Source: Candidatus Kouleothrix ribensis
GTDB lineage: Bacteria > Chloroflexota > Chloroflexia > Chloroflexales > Roseiflexaceae
Direction: 5' to 3'
DNA: 64,000 bases
Assembly (NCBI GenBank): GCA_016722075.1
Contig: JADKGW010000001.1
Span: 5,146,001-5,210,000, forward strand
Shown here: positions 56,963-64,000 of the stretch, piece by piece
Numbering within the stretch: position 1 is the first letter of the stretch
Layout: the number at the start of each line of letters is the position of its first letter
Program-made: the position numbers and the translations under genes
The notes under the pieces: model-generated
Told to the model about the DNA's origin: nothing
The model's database searches: none
What the model saw: only the letters and a program-made list of their open reading frames with translations

Positions 56963-58000
56963 ATGCACTACTGTCCCGGTGCGCTACATATGCACACGAC
57001 CTACTCCGACGGCTCGGGCAGCGTCGAGGATCTCGCGCGTGCGGCGCGCGGGGCCGGGCTGCGCTGGATCATTATCACCGACCACGATACGCTCGCCGGC
57101 CAGCCATACGAGGGCTGGATCGACGATGTGCTGGTGATCATCGACCACGAGATTACGCCCGACCGCAACCACTTTCTGGCGCTGAACGTCGACGAGGTGA
57201 TCGATAATACACTTGCGCCCCAGGATTTCGTCGACGCGGTGTATGCGCGCGGCGGCTTCGGTATCATTGCCCACCCCGACGAGCGTATGAAAAACGATTT
57301 CAAGGATATCTACCGCTGGGACGATTGGCGCGTCGATGGCCCGCGCGAGCGCGCTGGCCGGCCGGTTGGTATCGAGCTGTGGAATCACCTGAGCGATTGG
57401 GGCGAGCACCTGACCCGGCGCAATAAGGAGCTACTCTACTTCCTGCCGCACCTGGGGCTGAGCGGCCCAACCCGCGAGACGCTGGCGTGGTGGGATCGCC
57501 TGAATATGGCCGGCAAGCGCACCTTCGGCGTCGGCGGTATCGATGTCCACGCGATCAAGCGCAAGGCGCCCTGGGGCCAGATTGAGGTCTTTCCCTATCA
57601 GTGGACCTTCGGCACGCTGACGAACTACCTGTTGCTCGATGCGCCGCTCGCCGCCGAGGCGCGTACGGCGATCGATCAGGTCTATGGCGCGCTGGCGGCC
57701 GGCCGTTCGTACTTCGTCAACCGGCGCGGCGGTGCCTGCCCGCAGCTGAATTTTCAGGCACTGCGCGGCGACGAGCGCCACCCGATCGGCGCCAGCCCGC
57801 GCCTGGGCGATGGCGCGCTGGTGCTAGAGGCCGATGCCGGCATCACGGCCGATCTGCGGCTGATCTGCGATGGGCGGCTGGCCGCGCGCAGCAACCGCGC
57901 GTTTCGCTACGATGTGCGCGAGCCGGGCGTCTATCGGCTCGAGGGCTATCGCAAGGGCCGCGCCTGGCTGTTTGCGAACCCGATCTATATTGCTGAATAA
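56963..58000 (+). CDS. PHP-domain metal-dependent phosphoesterase
   Basis: A 345-aa protein. PHP motif I is H9-M-H11 followed by TTYSDG, motif II is TDHDT, motif III includes IAHPDE, and a late GGIDVHA supplies further metal ligands. The family uses two or three metals to hydrolyse phosphoesters, for example nucleoside 3',5'-bisphosphates or histidinol phosphate. The C-terminal 90 residues are a beta-rich domain (QLNFQALRGDERHPIG, LEADAGITADLRLICDG) seen in secreted or polymer-related PHP proteins. No signal peptide here. GGAG lies 14 bases upstream. Substrate unknown. Confidence 0.83.
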   Translation: MHYCPGALHMHTTYSDGSGSVEDLARAARGAGLRWIIITDHDTLAGQPYEGWIDDVLVIIDHEITPDRNHFLALNVDEVIDNTLAPQDFVDAVYARGGFGIIAHPDERMKNDFKDIYRWDDWRVDGPRERAGRPVGIELWNHLSDWGEHLTRRNKELLYFLPHLGLSGPTRETLAWWDRLNMAGKRTFGVGGIDVHAIKRKAPWGQIEVFPYQWTFGTLTNYLLLDAPLAAEARTAIDQVYGALAAGRSYFVNRRGGACPQLNFQALRGDERHPIGASPRLGDGALVLEADAGITADLRLICDGRLAARSNRAFRYDVREPGVYRLEGYRKGRAWLFANPIYIAE

Positions 58001-58047
58001 CAGCCTGGCGCAGCCGTTGTGTTTGCCTTAACTAGAAAGAGCATGCT

Positions 58048-59139
58048 GTGAGCGACCCTATGCTTCGTGGCGACCTGATGCGCCTGACATGCGAGCTGAT
58101 CGCCATCCCCTCGACCGACGATCGGCCCGATCAGCTCCAGGCGGTGATCGACTATGCCGCGCGTTATGCCCAGGCCGTGCCCGGCGTGTTTCTGCACCGC
58201 GCCGAAAGCGCCGGCAAACCCAGCCTGATCGTGACGCTGCGCGATACGCGTAGCCCGGCGGTGATCTTGAATGCACACCTTGATGTTGTGCCCGCGCGGC
58301 CCGAGCAGTTCGCGCCGGCCGTGCGTGATGGGCGGATCTACGGGCGCGCCAGCCAGGATATGAAGGGCTCGGGCGCGGTGCTGCTGCGGCTGCTGCACGA
58401 TCTCGCGGCCCTCGATGCGCCGCCCGACGTGGGGTTCATGTTTGTGAGCGACGAGGAGATTGGCGGCGAGCAAGGCACCGGCTTTCTGGCTGCTAATGGC
58501 TGGACCTGCCGGTTCTTCCTGGCGGCCGAGCCGACCGATATGCAGATCTGCTATGCCCAGAAAGGCGTGCTGTGGGTCGAGGCCGAGCTGGCCGGCACGC
58601 CCGCGCACGGCTCGCGCCCGTGGGATGGCAAGAATCCAATCGCGTCGCTGCGCGATGGGCTGGTGGCGCTCGAGCAGCGCTTCCCTACCCCCGACGAGCC
58701 GGCCTGGCTCACGACGGTGGTGCCGACGGTCGTGCAGGGCGGCACTACCAAGAATCGCCTGCCCGAGAATGTACGCCTGCTCTTCGATGTGCGGCACGTG
58801 CCTGAAGATCAGCCTGGCCAGATCGTTGCGGCTATGCAGGCATGTATCGATGGCGAGGTGCGGCTCATGCGGGCCGGCTCGCCGCTCACCACCGACCCGA
58901 ACGACCCGTTGGTGCAGCTGCTGGCGGCAACCTACCAGGCGATCAGTGGCACGCCGGCCCGGTTCTACCGCGAGCACTTCGCCTCCGACGCGCGCTTCTA
59001 CAGCGATAGGCACATTCCGGCCGTGTGCTTTGGCCCGGTCGGCGCGGGGCTGCACTCCGACGACGAGTGGGTCGAGATCGATAGCCTGGTGCAGCTGTAC
59101 CAGGTGTTGCGCCAGTTCACACTCGCAGCCGCAGGGTAG
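58048..59139 (+). CDS. M20-family zinc peptidase/deacylase
   Basis: A 363-aa member of the ArgE/DapE/CPG2 family. It has the metal motif LNAHLDVVPA, the bridging Asp in GRASQDMKGSG, the DEEIGGEQGTG catalytic Glu pair and a dimerisation region (PAHGSRPWDGKNPIAS). It should hydrolyse an N-acyl or peptide bond with two zinc ions. The exact substrate cannot be told from the sequence. The start is GTG at 58048 (GAAAGAG upstream) or ATG at 58060. The PHP gene ends 47 bases before it; a joint transcript is possible. Confidence 0.87.
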   Translation: MSDPMLRGDLMRLTCELIAIPSTDDRPDQLQAVIDYAARYAQAVPGVFLHRAESAGKPSLIVTLRDTRSPAVILNAHLDVVPARPEQFAPAVRDGRIYGRASQDMKGSGAVLLRLLHDLAALDAPPDVGFMFVSDEEIGGEQGTGFLAANGWTCRFFLAAEPTDMQICYAQKGVLWVEAELAGTPAHGSRPWDGKNPIASLRDGLVALEQRFPTPDEPAWLTTVVPTVVQGGTTKNRLPENVRLLFDVRHVPEDQPGQIVAAMQACIDGEVRLMRAGSPLTTDPNDPLVQLLAATYQAISGTPARFYREHFASDARFYSDRHIPAVCFGPVGAGLHSDDEWVEIDSLVQLYQVLRQFTLAAAG

Positions 59140-59182
59140 GCCTGGCGTGGAACCAATCGGGCAGCGTGCGCGTCTGGATCGC

Positions 59183-59611
59183 ATGATGAACCTACAATCA
59201 CGTTCGCGCTGGCCGGCCGCCGCGTTCCTGGTGATCGAGGCGCTGGCTGGCATGTTGTTTGGCCTGGCGCTGGGTGTGCTAACCGGCCTGGCCGGCGCGC
59301 GCATGTTTGCCAGCAGCGCCTCGGGCTGGGGCGACCTGATCGGCGGCTTGCTAGGCGCAATTGCCGGCCATACGCTCGGCGTGTCGATTGGCGTGTACCT
59401 GGCCGGCCGCTGGTTGCGCGGGCGCGGCTCGTACTGGTTGTGCCTGGCCGGTAGTGTTGCCGGCAGCGCGCTGGTGCTGCTGGCGGCCGAGCCACTGCGC
59501 CTGAACGCTACCCCACTGCTGCTGCAGGTTGCGCTCATCCTCGTGCCGCCGATCACCGCCGCGCTGGCATTTGGCCGCAGCCGCCGGCAAACCCCCAGCC
59601 ACCGGCAGTAG
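59183..59611 (+). CDS. Small integral membrane protein
   Basis: A 142-aa hydrophobic protein with about four membrane segments and Gly-rich helices (GMLFGLALGVLTGLAGARM, GGLLGAIAGHTLGVSIGVYL), then an Arg-rich C-terminus. ATG 59183 and 59186 are adjacent choices with no clear ribosome site. It sits 43 bases after the M20 gene in the same direction. Not assigned to a family; Gly zippers suggest an oligomer or a membrane-bound partner. Confidence 0.6.
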   Translation: MMNLQSRSRWPAAAFLVIEALAGMLFGLALGVLTGLAGARMFASSASGWGDLIGGLLGAIAGHTLGVSIGVYLAGRWLRGRGSYWLCLAGSVAGSALVLLAAEPLRLNATPLLLQVALILVPPITAALAFGRSRRQTPSHRQ

Positions 59612-60062
59612 CTAGCGATCGCACTACGCGCGGCAAAACAGCACACAGATACACGCGGGTACGGGGGGCATCCACGTAGCCCAGCATGCTGGGCGAAACC
59701 CCGTACCTGTTCAGACGTACGGGGTTGGGACGCGGACGAGCACGGACGAACGCGGACGGCGTACGCTCCGTCTGCGCCCCTGTACCCCAACAGTGAACAC
59801 CTTCCGAAACCCCCATACTTGGCGGATCAGCCCAAGATATGGTAAGATGCGCGCGTTCGATCCGTAACTTGACGAGCTGGCCATGCCGCATACCCACTAC
59901 AGTATACTGCCCCCTCCACCGGCCCGCGCCCACTAGCGGGCAGGCCGGCATCACCCTCAGGCCCAAGCCGCAGCGCGCGCTTGGCTTTGTGCTGCGCTGA
60001 TCCTGCCTGCATACCCGCCCAACGTCGTATTATCGTATGCTGAGGCAAAGGATCACCATTCC
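59612..60062. other. Intergenic region with palindromic module
   Basis: 450 bases without a gene. Its left half holds the module described at 59665-59726; the middle has a GC-rich stretch with CGGAC(G)AACGCGGAC units (about 59733-59760) and no further hairpins of note. AAAGGA near 60049 is the ribosome site of the EamA gene. Confidence 0.4.
59665..59726. repeat. Copy of the GGGG(T/C)ATCC-palindrome module
   Basis: GGGGCATCCACGTAGCCCAG followed by the remainder of CCCAGCATGCTGGG (59680-59693) matches the modules at 54403-54430 and 54457-54486. Next to it AACCCCGTAC (59697-59706) pairs with GTACGGGGTT (59717-59726). Confidence 0.65.
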
Positions 60063-60995
60063 ATGAATCACCCTATCGACTCGCGCGCCGACGCGCGTAG
60101 TGGGCTGCTACAAATCGTTTTGGCGGCAATCTTGTGGGGCACGGTGGGCGTTGCCACCAAGTATCTGTTCACAATCTCCAGCGCCAATGCGCTGTCGATC
60201 GGCTTCTTTCGGCTGGCGCTGGCCACGCCGGTGCTGCTGGCGACCTGCTGGTATTTGCTTGGCGCGCGCGCGTTTCGCATCCCCGCCGGCGACATGCGAT
60301 ACATGGTGCTGATCGGCGTGGCGATGGCGTTCTACCAGGTGAGCTATTTCGCAGCCATCGCGCGGGTGGGTGTGGCAATCGCCGTGCTGATCACGCTCTG
60401 CACCGCGCCAGTGCTGGTGTCGCTGCTGTCGGCGCTGCTGCTGCGCGAGCGCCTGAGCCGCGCGGTGTTGGCGGCGCTGGTATGCGCGTTAGCCGGCACC
60501 GTAATGCTGGTGTGGGTCGGGCCGGCCACCGGGGCTGTGGCGCAGCAGACGCTCACCGGTATCGTACTGGCGCTTGGCTCGGCCTGCGGCTATTCGCTGA
60601 TAGCGCTGTTCAGCCGCACCTTGGCCGGGCGCTATCACCCGCTCCAGCCGATCACTGTCGGGTTTGCAGCTGGCGCACTGATCTTACTGCCATTCGCACT
60701 GGCCGCCGGCCTGGTGGTGACATACCCGCCCGCCGGTTGGGCAGTGCTGCTGCACCTTGGCCTGATCCCGACTGCGCTGGCATATGTGTTGTTCCTGGCG
60801 GGCATCCGCCACACCACCGCCACTGTCGCCACGATCGCCACGCTGATCGAGCCGCTGACCTCTACCACACTGGCATGGCTGCTGTTTGGCGAGCGGCTTG
60901 GCCCGCTTGGGCTGCTCGGCGCGCTGCTATTGCTGGGCGCGATCGGCCTGCTATACGCCGACTCGGCTCGCCGTACCCAGGCGCCGCCGGAATAG
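60063..60995 (+). CDS. EamA/DMT-family transporter
   Basis: A 310-aa membrane protein with ten segments in two EamA halves (about 15-145 and 160-300). The start GLLQIVLAAILWGTVGVATK and the mid-point GIVLALGSACGYSLIALFS are typical. Drug/metabolite exporters of this family move amino acids or other small metabolites; substrate unknown. ATG 60063 has AAAGGA upstream. A good terminator follows, so it is monocistronic. Confidence 0.88.
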   Translation: MNHPIDSRADARSGLLQIVLAAILWGTVGVATKYLFTISSANALSIGFFRLALATPVLLATCWYLLGARAFRIPAGDMRYMVLIGVAMAFYQVSYFAAIARVGVAIAVLITLCTAPVLVSLLSALLLRERLSRAVLAALVCALAGTVMLVWVGPATGAVAQQTLTGIVLALGSACGYSLIALFSRTLAGRYHPLQPITVGFAAGALILLPFALAAGLVVTYPPAGWAVLLHLGLIPTALAYVLFLAGIRHTTATVATIATLIEPLTSTTLAWLLFGERLGPLGLLGALLLLGAIGLLYADSARRTQAPPE

Positions 60996-61044
60996 CATAC
61001 GTGCGGCAGTAGCGCGGCGCGCGGCTGGTTGCGCGGCCGTATAT

Positions 61045-61082
61045 AGCACGGTAGGCCTGGAAGGCCTGCCGTGCTGTTTGTT
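61045..61082 (+). terminator. Terminator after the EamA transporter gene
   Basis: AGCACGGTAGGCC (61045-61057) pairs with GGCCTGCCGTGCT (61063-61075), one G-T pair, loop TGGAA, then GTTTGTT. It starts 50 bases after the stop. Confidence 0.65.
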
Positions 61083-61418
61083 ATGCCGCCCGAGCACCAC
61101 ATGACGAGAGGTAATACGAGTATATGTAGTAGATTTGGTTAGGTGTTGTACTATACCCGATCAAATCCCGCAAGCTCTTCCATAAAAATATCAGGTATGG
61201 TGTTAAGTAAGGCTTCGCTTGGTAGTATTTGCGGTACCGTTTGGGAGGTGGAAGTGGAGGAGTGGCCGCACCGCCCCTGCCATGGCGTACACGGTTCGCA
61301 AGAATCATGCCTTAGGGACTTCGATTGGTAGGTAGCCAATACTGGGCATGTAATGATGGCGGGCTTGTGGCCTGTGTGGGGTTATTCATACCATAGCTAC
61401 AATGAGGAGTAATTGATC
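61083..61418. other. AT-richer intergenic region before the final gene
   Basis: About 335 bases of DNA less GC-rich than the surroundings with no gene I can support; short frames lack ribosome sites. It probably contains the promoter and leader of the secreted protein starting at 61419. A clear -35/-10 pair was not found. Confidence 0.35.
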
Positions 61419-64000
61419 ATGCGGTTGGCCAACTTCTTACCACAACGTCTCAAACCGCAGCTGTTGCTTCTAGCGGTTTTGCTCGCGAGCCTGTGCGTGT
61501 TCCAGCCGGTACAGGCCGCGCCGAGCCAGCCAGTCGCCAGCCTGAGCGTGCCGGCCATCGGTTTCGTCGGCGAGGCGCTGACGTTCGCGATTAGCTTCGA
61601 CAACGCCGATACCACCGACCCCGGCTATGGCCCATATGTCGATCTCATTCTGCCGGCCGCCGGCGCCGATGGTGCCGGTGCGGCGCTTGATGATGGTATC
61701 ACCTTCACCAGCGCCAACTACCTGGGCACACCGCTGACACCGGTGATTCCGCCGTTCATTTGCGCCGGCAGCTTTGTGCATCCGCTCAGCGGTGCCGTTA
61801 CCAGCTGCACGACCGGCACGCAGGTGGTTGTGCTACAGCTGCCCTTCGGCAGCTTTACCGCCACCCAGCCGCCCGCGACGATCCAGGTGAATGCGGTGGT
61901 CAGCAACCTGGCCGATGTGGGCACGCCGCTCAGCCTGCAAGCGCGCGCCGGCTTTGCCTATGGCAACGACCCGCTACTCAACCCGGCGACCGACCCGCCG
62001 CTGGTGCAGAGTACGCCCGCCAGCGCGCCGTTTACGCCCCAGCTATTCACACTCCAGAAGCATTACCTTGGCCCGGAAGACGAGACTGCCACTGGCCCGA
62101 ATTTCCCGCGCCAGTACGAGATCGTCGTCGATATCGCCGCCGGCCAGACGCTGAGCAATCTCGATCTGACCGATCTGCTGCCCGGCTCGCTCCAGTTCGT
62201 GCAGGTCGACGCCACGACCATCCGCGGGGGCGCCACCGCGACGACCGTGATTGCCACGCCGAGCACCATCGCTCCCGGCGGCACGCTCACCCGGCGCTTT
62301 GCCAGCGTCACCGGCACAACTGCCGCGAATGATGCGACGCTGCTGTTTACGTTCTACGTGCCGCTGAATAATAGCGCGGCTGGGCGTGTCGTCGATCCGC
62401 TCACCGGCGATGATGCGCTTGCGCTCAATCAGGCCAGCACCAGCGCCACCTGGGCGCCGATCGACGGCCGCGACGCGACCGGCACAGTGACACTCAACCC
62501 GGCCGGCCCCGAGCACACACTGGTCGAAAAGTCGATCGCCATCCAGAAGCATGTTGCCAACCTGACCGACGCGGTCAACAGCTCGGGCGACCTGCTTGAG
62601 TACACGCTCGATGTGCAGGTGTCCGATTTCTTTGCATTTCAGAACCTGGTGATCAGCGACACCTTCTCGGATGGGCAGCACTGGGACGCGACCTTCCCGC
62701 CGAGGCTGCTGGTCGATGGTAACCCGTTCGCGTTGGCGGCAGCCACGTTTGGCGCGGCAAACTACAGCGTGACGCCGAACTACACACCGGCCGCGCCCGC
62801 GCCCAACGACGGCACAACAAACCTGCAGTTCCGCGTCTCCGATGAGATGATCGCCCGCGGCCAGAGCGGCACACTGCTGGGCGGCTGCGTCAAGCCGGCC
62901 GGTGGCCTGCTGGCACCCTGCGCCACGGTAGGTGGCTCGGGCGACGGCCCCACCCGCATGCAGATCGTCTTCCGCACGATCATCCAGGACGAATTCACCG
63001 ACACATACCCCTCGGGCGATAAGAGCGTCGATGAGGGCGACGTGCTCGGCAACAGCGTGACGGTCGCGGGTGATCTGCTCGACACAACCACGCTGCTGCC
63101 GAATGGCCAGAGCGAGCTCGACGACAGCGGCACATCGCTACAGATCGGGCGTGGTGCGCTGGCCAAGTCGATCTATGCGATCAATGGCGTGGTGTGCGCC
63201 AGCCAGCCATGCACGAGCGTGCGGCTGCAGCCCGGCGATACCCTGACCTATCGCCTGCGGCGCGACCTGCCGTTCAGCGACTTCGAGCAGCTCAAGCTGG
63301 CCGACTACCTGCCGCTGCCGGTGTTTGATGTCGATGATAACTCGGCGGCGATCAAGACGCGGATCACCGCGTTTTCGGCCACTGTGGACGCAACGGCGCC
63401 GCCGGCCGGCACGGCCAAGTTTGGCCCGGCCGACACGTTCTTCGCACTTTCGGGCATCATCCCGTTCAACGCCGCCACTGCCAACGACTCGATCGCCAAT
63501 AGCGTGACCTTCGACTACGGCTCGTACGACAATCCGGCCAACCCAACCACAACGATCGACCTGCTGCTGACCGTCACGGCCAACGCGGCGCCGTTCACCG
63601 ACCGGCTGCTGCTGACCAACCAGCTGCACGAGGCCGAGGCGTCGACGAATAACGACACGGCAATTCGCGACGCGATTGTGCAGTTCGAGATGCTCGAGCC
63701 GGTGGTTACTGTGCGTAAGGGTGTGGTCGCCACCAACGCGGCTGCGCCGACATTCGCCCCGGCTACCGTCGGCCCGGTGGCATTCAACGCCCCCGGCACG
63801 GCCGGCGCGCGCTTCGGCGGCACCATCCAGTCGGTCAATCTGGCGAGCAGCCCAATCAACAGCAACCTGAGCGGCGTCGATGCCGGCGACCTGGTGACAT
63901 TCGCGATCGTAGTTGAGAATACCGGCAGCGGGCCGAGCGGCGCGTTCGACGCCCTGATCACCGACACGCTACCGCTTGGCTTTGTGGTGCCTAGCGCTGG
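61419..64000 (+). CDS. Large secreted DUF11-type protein, C-terminus beyond window
   Basis: The frame opens at ATG 61419 (GAGGAG upstream) and has no stop to the window edge, giving 860 residues. A signal peptide (LLLLAVLLASLCVFQPVQAA) is followed by repeated Ig-like DUF11/isopeptide-forming domains. Markers are LQKHYLGPEDETATGP and IQKHVANLTDAVNS, each opening a domain; YTLDVQVSD; LTYRLRRDLPFSD; and VTFAIVVENTGSGPSGAFD at the edge. Asp/Pro/Thr-rich linkers match those in the 1948-aa protein. It is likely a surface polymer or adhesin. A C-terminal anchor cannot be judged. Confidence 0.82.
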   Translation, partial: MRLANFLPQRLKPQLLLLAVLLASLCVFQPVQAAPSQPVASLSVPAIGFVGEALTFAISFDNADTTDPGYGPYVDLILPAAGADGAGAALDDGITFTSANYLGTPLTPVIPPFICAGSFVHPLSGAVTSCTTGTQVVVLQLPFGSFTATQPPATIQVNAVVSNLADVGTPLSLQARAGFAYGNDPLLNPATDPPLVQSTPASAPFTPQLFTLQKHYLGPEDETATGPNFPRQYEIVVDIAAGQTLSNLDLTDLLPGSLQFVQVDATTIRGGATATTVIATPSTIAPGGTLTRRFASVTGTTAANDATLLFTFYVPLNNSAAGRVVDPLTGDDALALNQASTSATWAPIDGRDATGTVTLNPAGPEHTLVEKSIAIQKHVANLTDAVNSSGDLLEYTLDVQVSDFFAFQNLVISDTFSDGQHWDATFPPRLLVDGNPFALAAATFGAANYSVTPNYTPAAPAPNDGTTNLQFRVSDEMIARGQSGTLLGGCVKPAGGLLAPCATVGGSGDGPTRMQIVFRTIIQDEFTDTYPSGDKSVDEGDVLGNSVTVAGDLLDTTTLLPNGQSELDDSGTSLQIGRGALAKSIYAINGVVCASQPCTSVRLQPGDTLTYRLRRDLPFSDFEQLKLADYLPLPVFDVDDNSAAIKTRITAFSATVDATAPPAGTAKFGPADTFFALSGIIPFNAATANDSIANSVTFDYGSYDNPANPTTTIDLLLTVTANAAPFTDRLLLTNQLHEAEASTNNDTAIRDAIVQFEMLEPVVTVRKGVVATNAAAPTFAPATVGPVAFNAPGTAGARFGGTIQSVNLASSPINSNLSGVDAGDLVTFAIVVENTGSGPSGAFDALITDTLPLGFVVPSA

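Noticed and set aside
57985..59790. Leftward 601-codon frame opposite the M20 and small membrane protein genes
   Set aside because: The M20 peptidase motifs on the plus strand are unambiguous; the frame has no recognisable domains.

Overview
The window is GC-rich, densely coded DNA. Its gene content fits a filamentous-type Chloroflexota (Chloroflexia; Roseiflexus/Chloroflexus/Kouleothrix-like). The supporting features are a NAD-coupled group 3d Hox hydrogenase, a NifJ-type pyruvate:ferredoxin oxidoreductase next to a dihydroorotate-dehydrogenase-like protein, very large secreted DUF11-repeat proteins, and a DUF2089/SHOCT-like/beta-solenoid cluster. This placement is an inference from gene content; no rRNA or tRNA gene was recognised.

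Left part (1-8.9 kb): a leftward run reads PTPS (two fused catalytic domains), folE, a short-chain dehydrogenase, a Rieske ferredoxin and deoC (cut by the window edge). The first three could form a tetrahydropterin route. Diverging from it are nifJ and a DHOD-like gene, then a 350-bp block of palindromes. Next (8.9-20.8 kb) come a PAS/GAF sensor kinase, a DoxX-like membrane protein, a 123-bp inverted-repeat element beside a transposase-like fragment, a GMC oxidoreductase with an added four-Cys motif, and the complete hoxEFUYHW operon (diaphorase HoxEFU, NiFe module HoxYH, and the protease HoxW that processes HoxH).

Middle (20.8-36 kb): a DnaQ-DinG exonuclease/helicase fusion runs leftward. 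A strong sigma70-like promoter then precedes a small basic protein, an MFS exporter and a three-gene cluster whose products each carry a similar SHOCT-like helical module. A membrane-anchored protein, a class-A-beta-lactamase-like lipoprotein, an unnamed 694-aa protein, a secreted protein and an orphan N6-adenine methyltransferase fused to a specificity-like domain follow.

Right part (36-64 kb): a 1948-aa secreted protein with ten DUF11 domains, a smaller DUF11 protein ending in an LPRTG sorting signal, an ABC exporter, an O-antigen-ligase-like protein translationally coupled to a large sensor kinase, a ThuA-like protein, an acetyltransferase with threonine aldolase, folD (catalytic Lys54 replaced by Ile), a second acetyltransferase, a MnSOD under a SufR-like regulator, a PHP phosphoesterase, an M20 peptidase, a small membrane protein, an EamA transporter, and the start of another giant secreted DUF11-type protein that runs off the edge.

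Intergenic regions are unusually rich in long perfect palindromes. One module (GGGGTAYCC plus a GC palindrome) occurs at least four times. No CRISPR array was seen.
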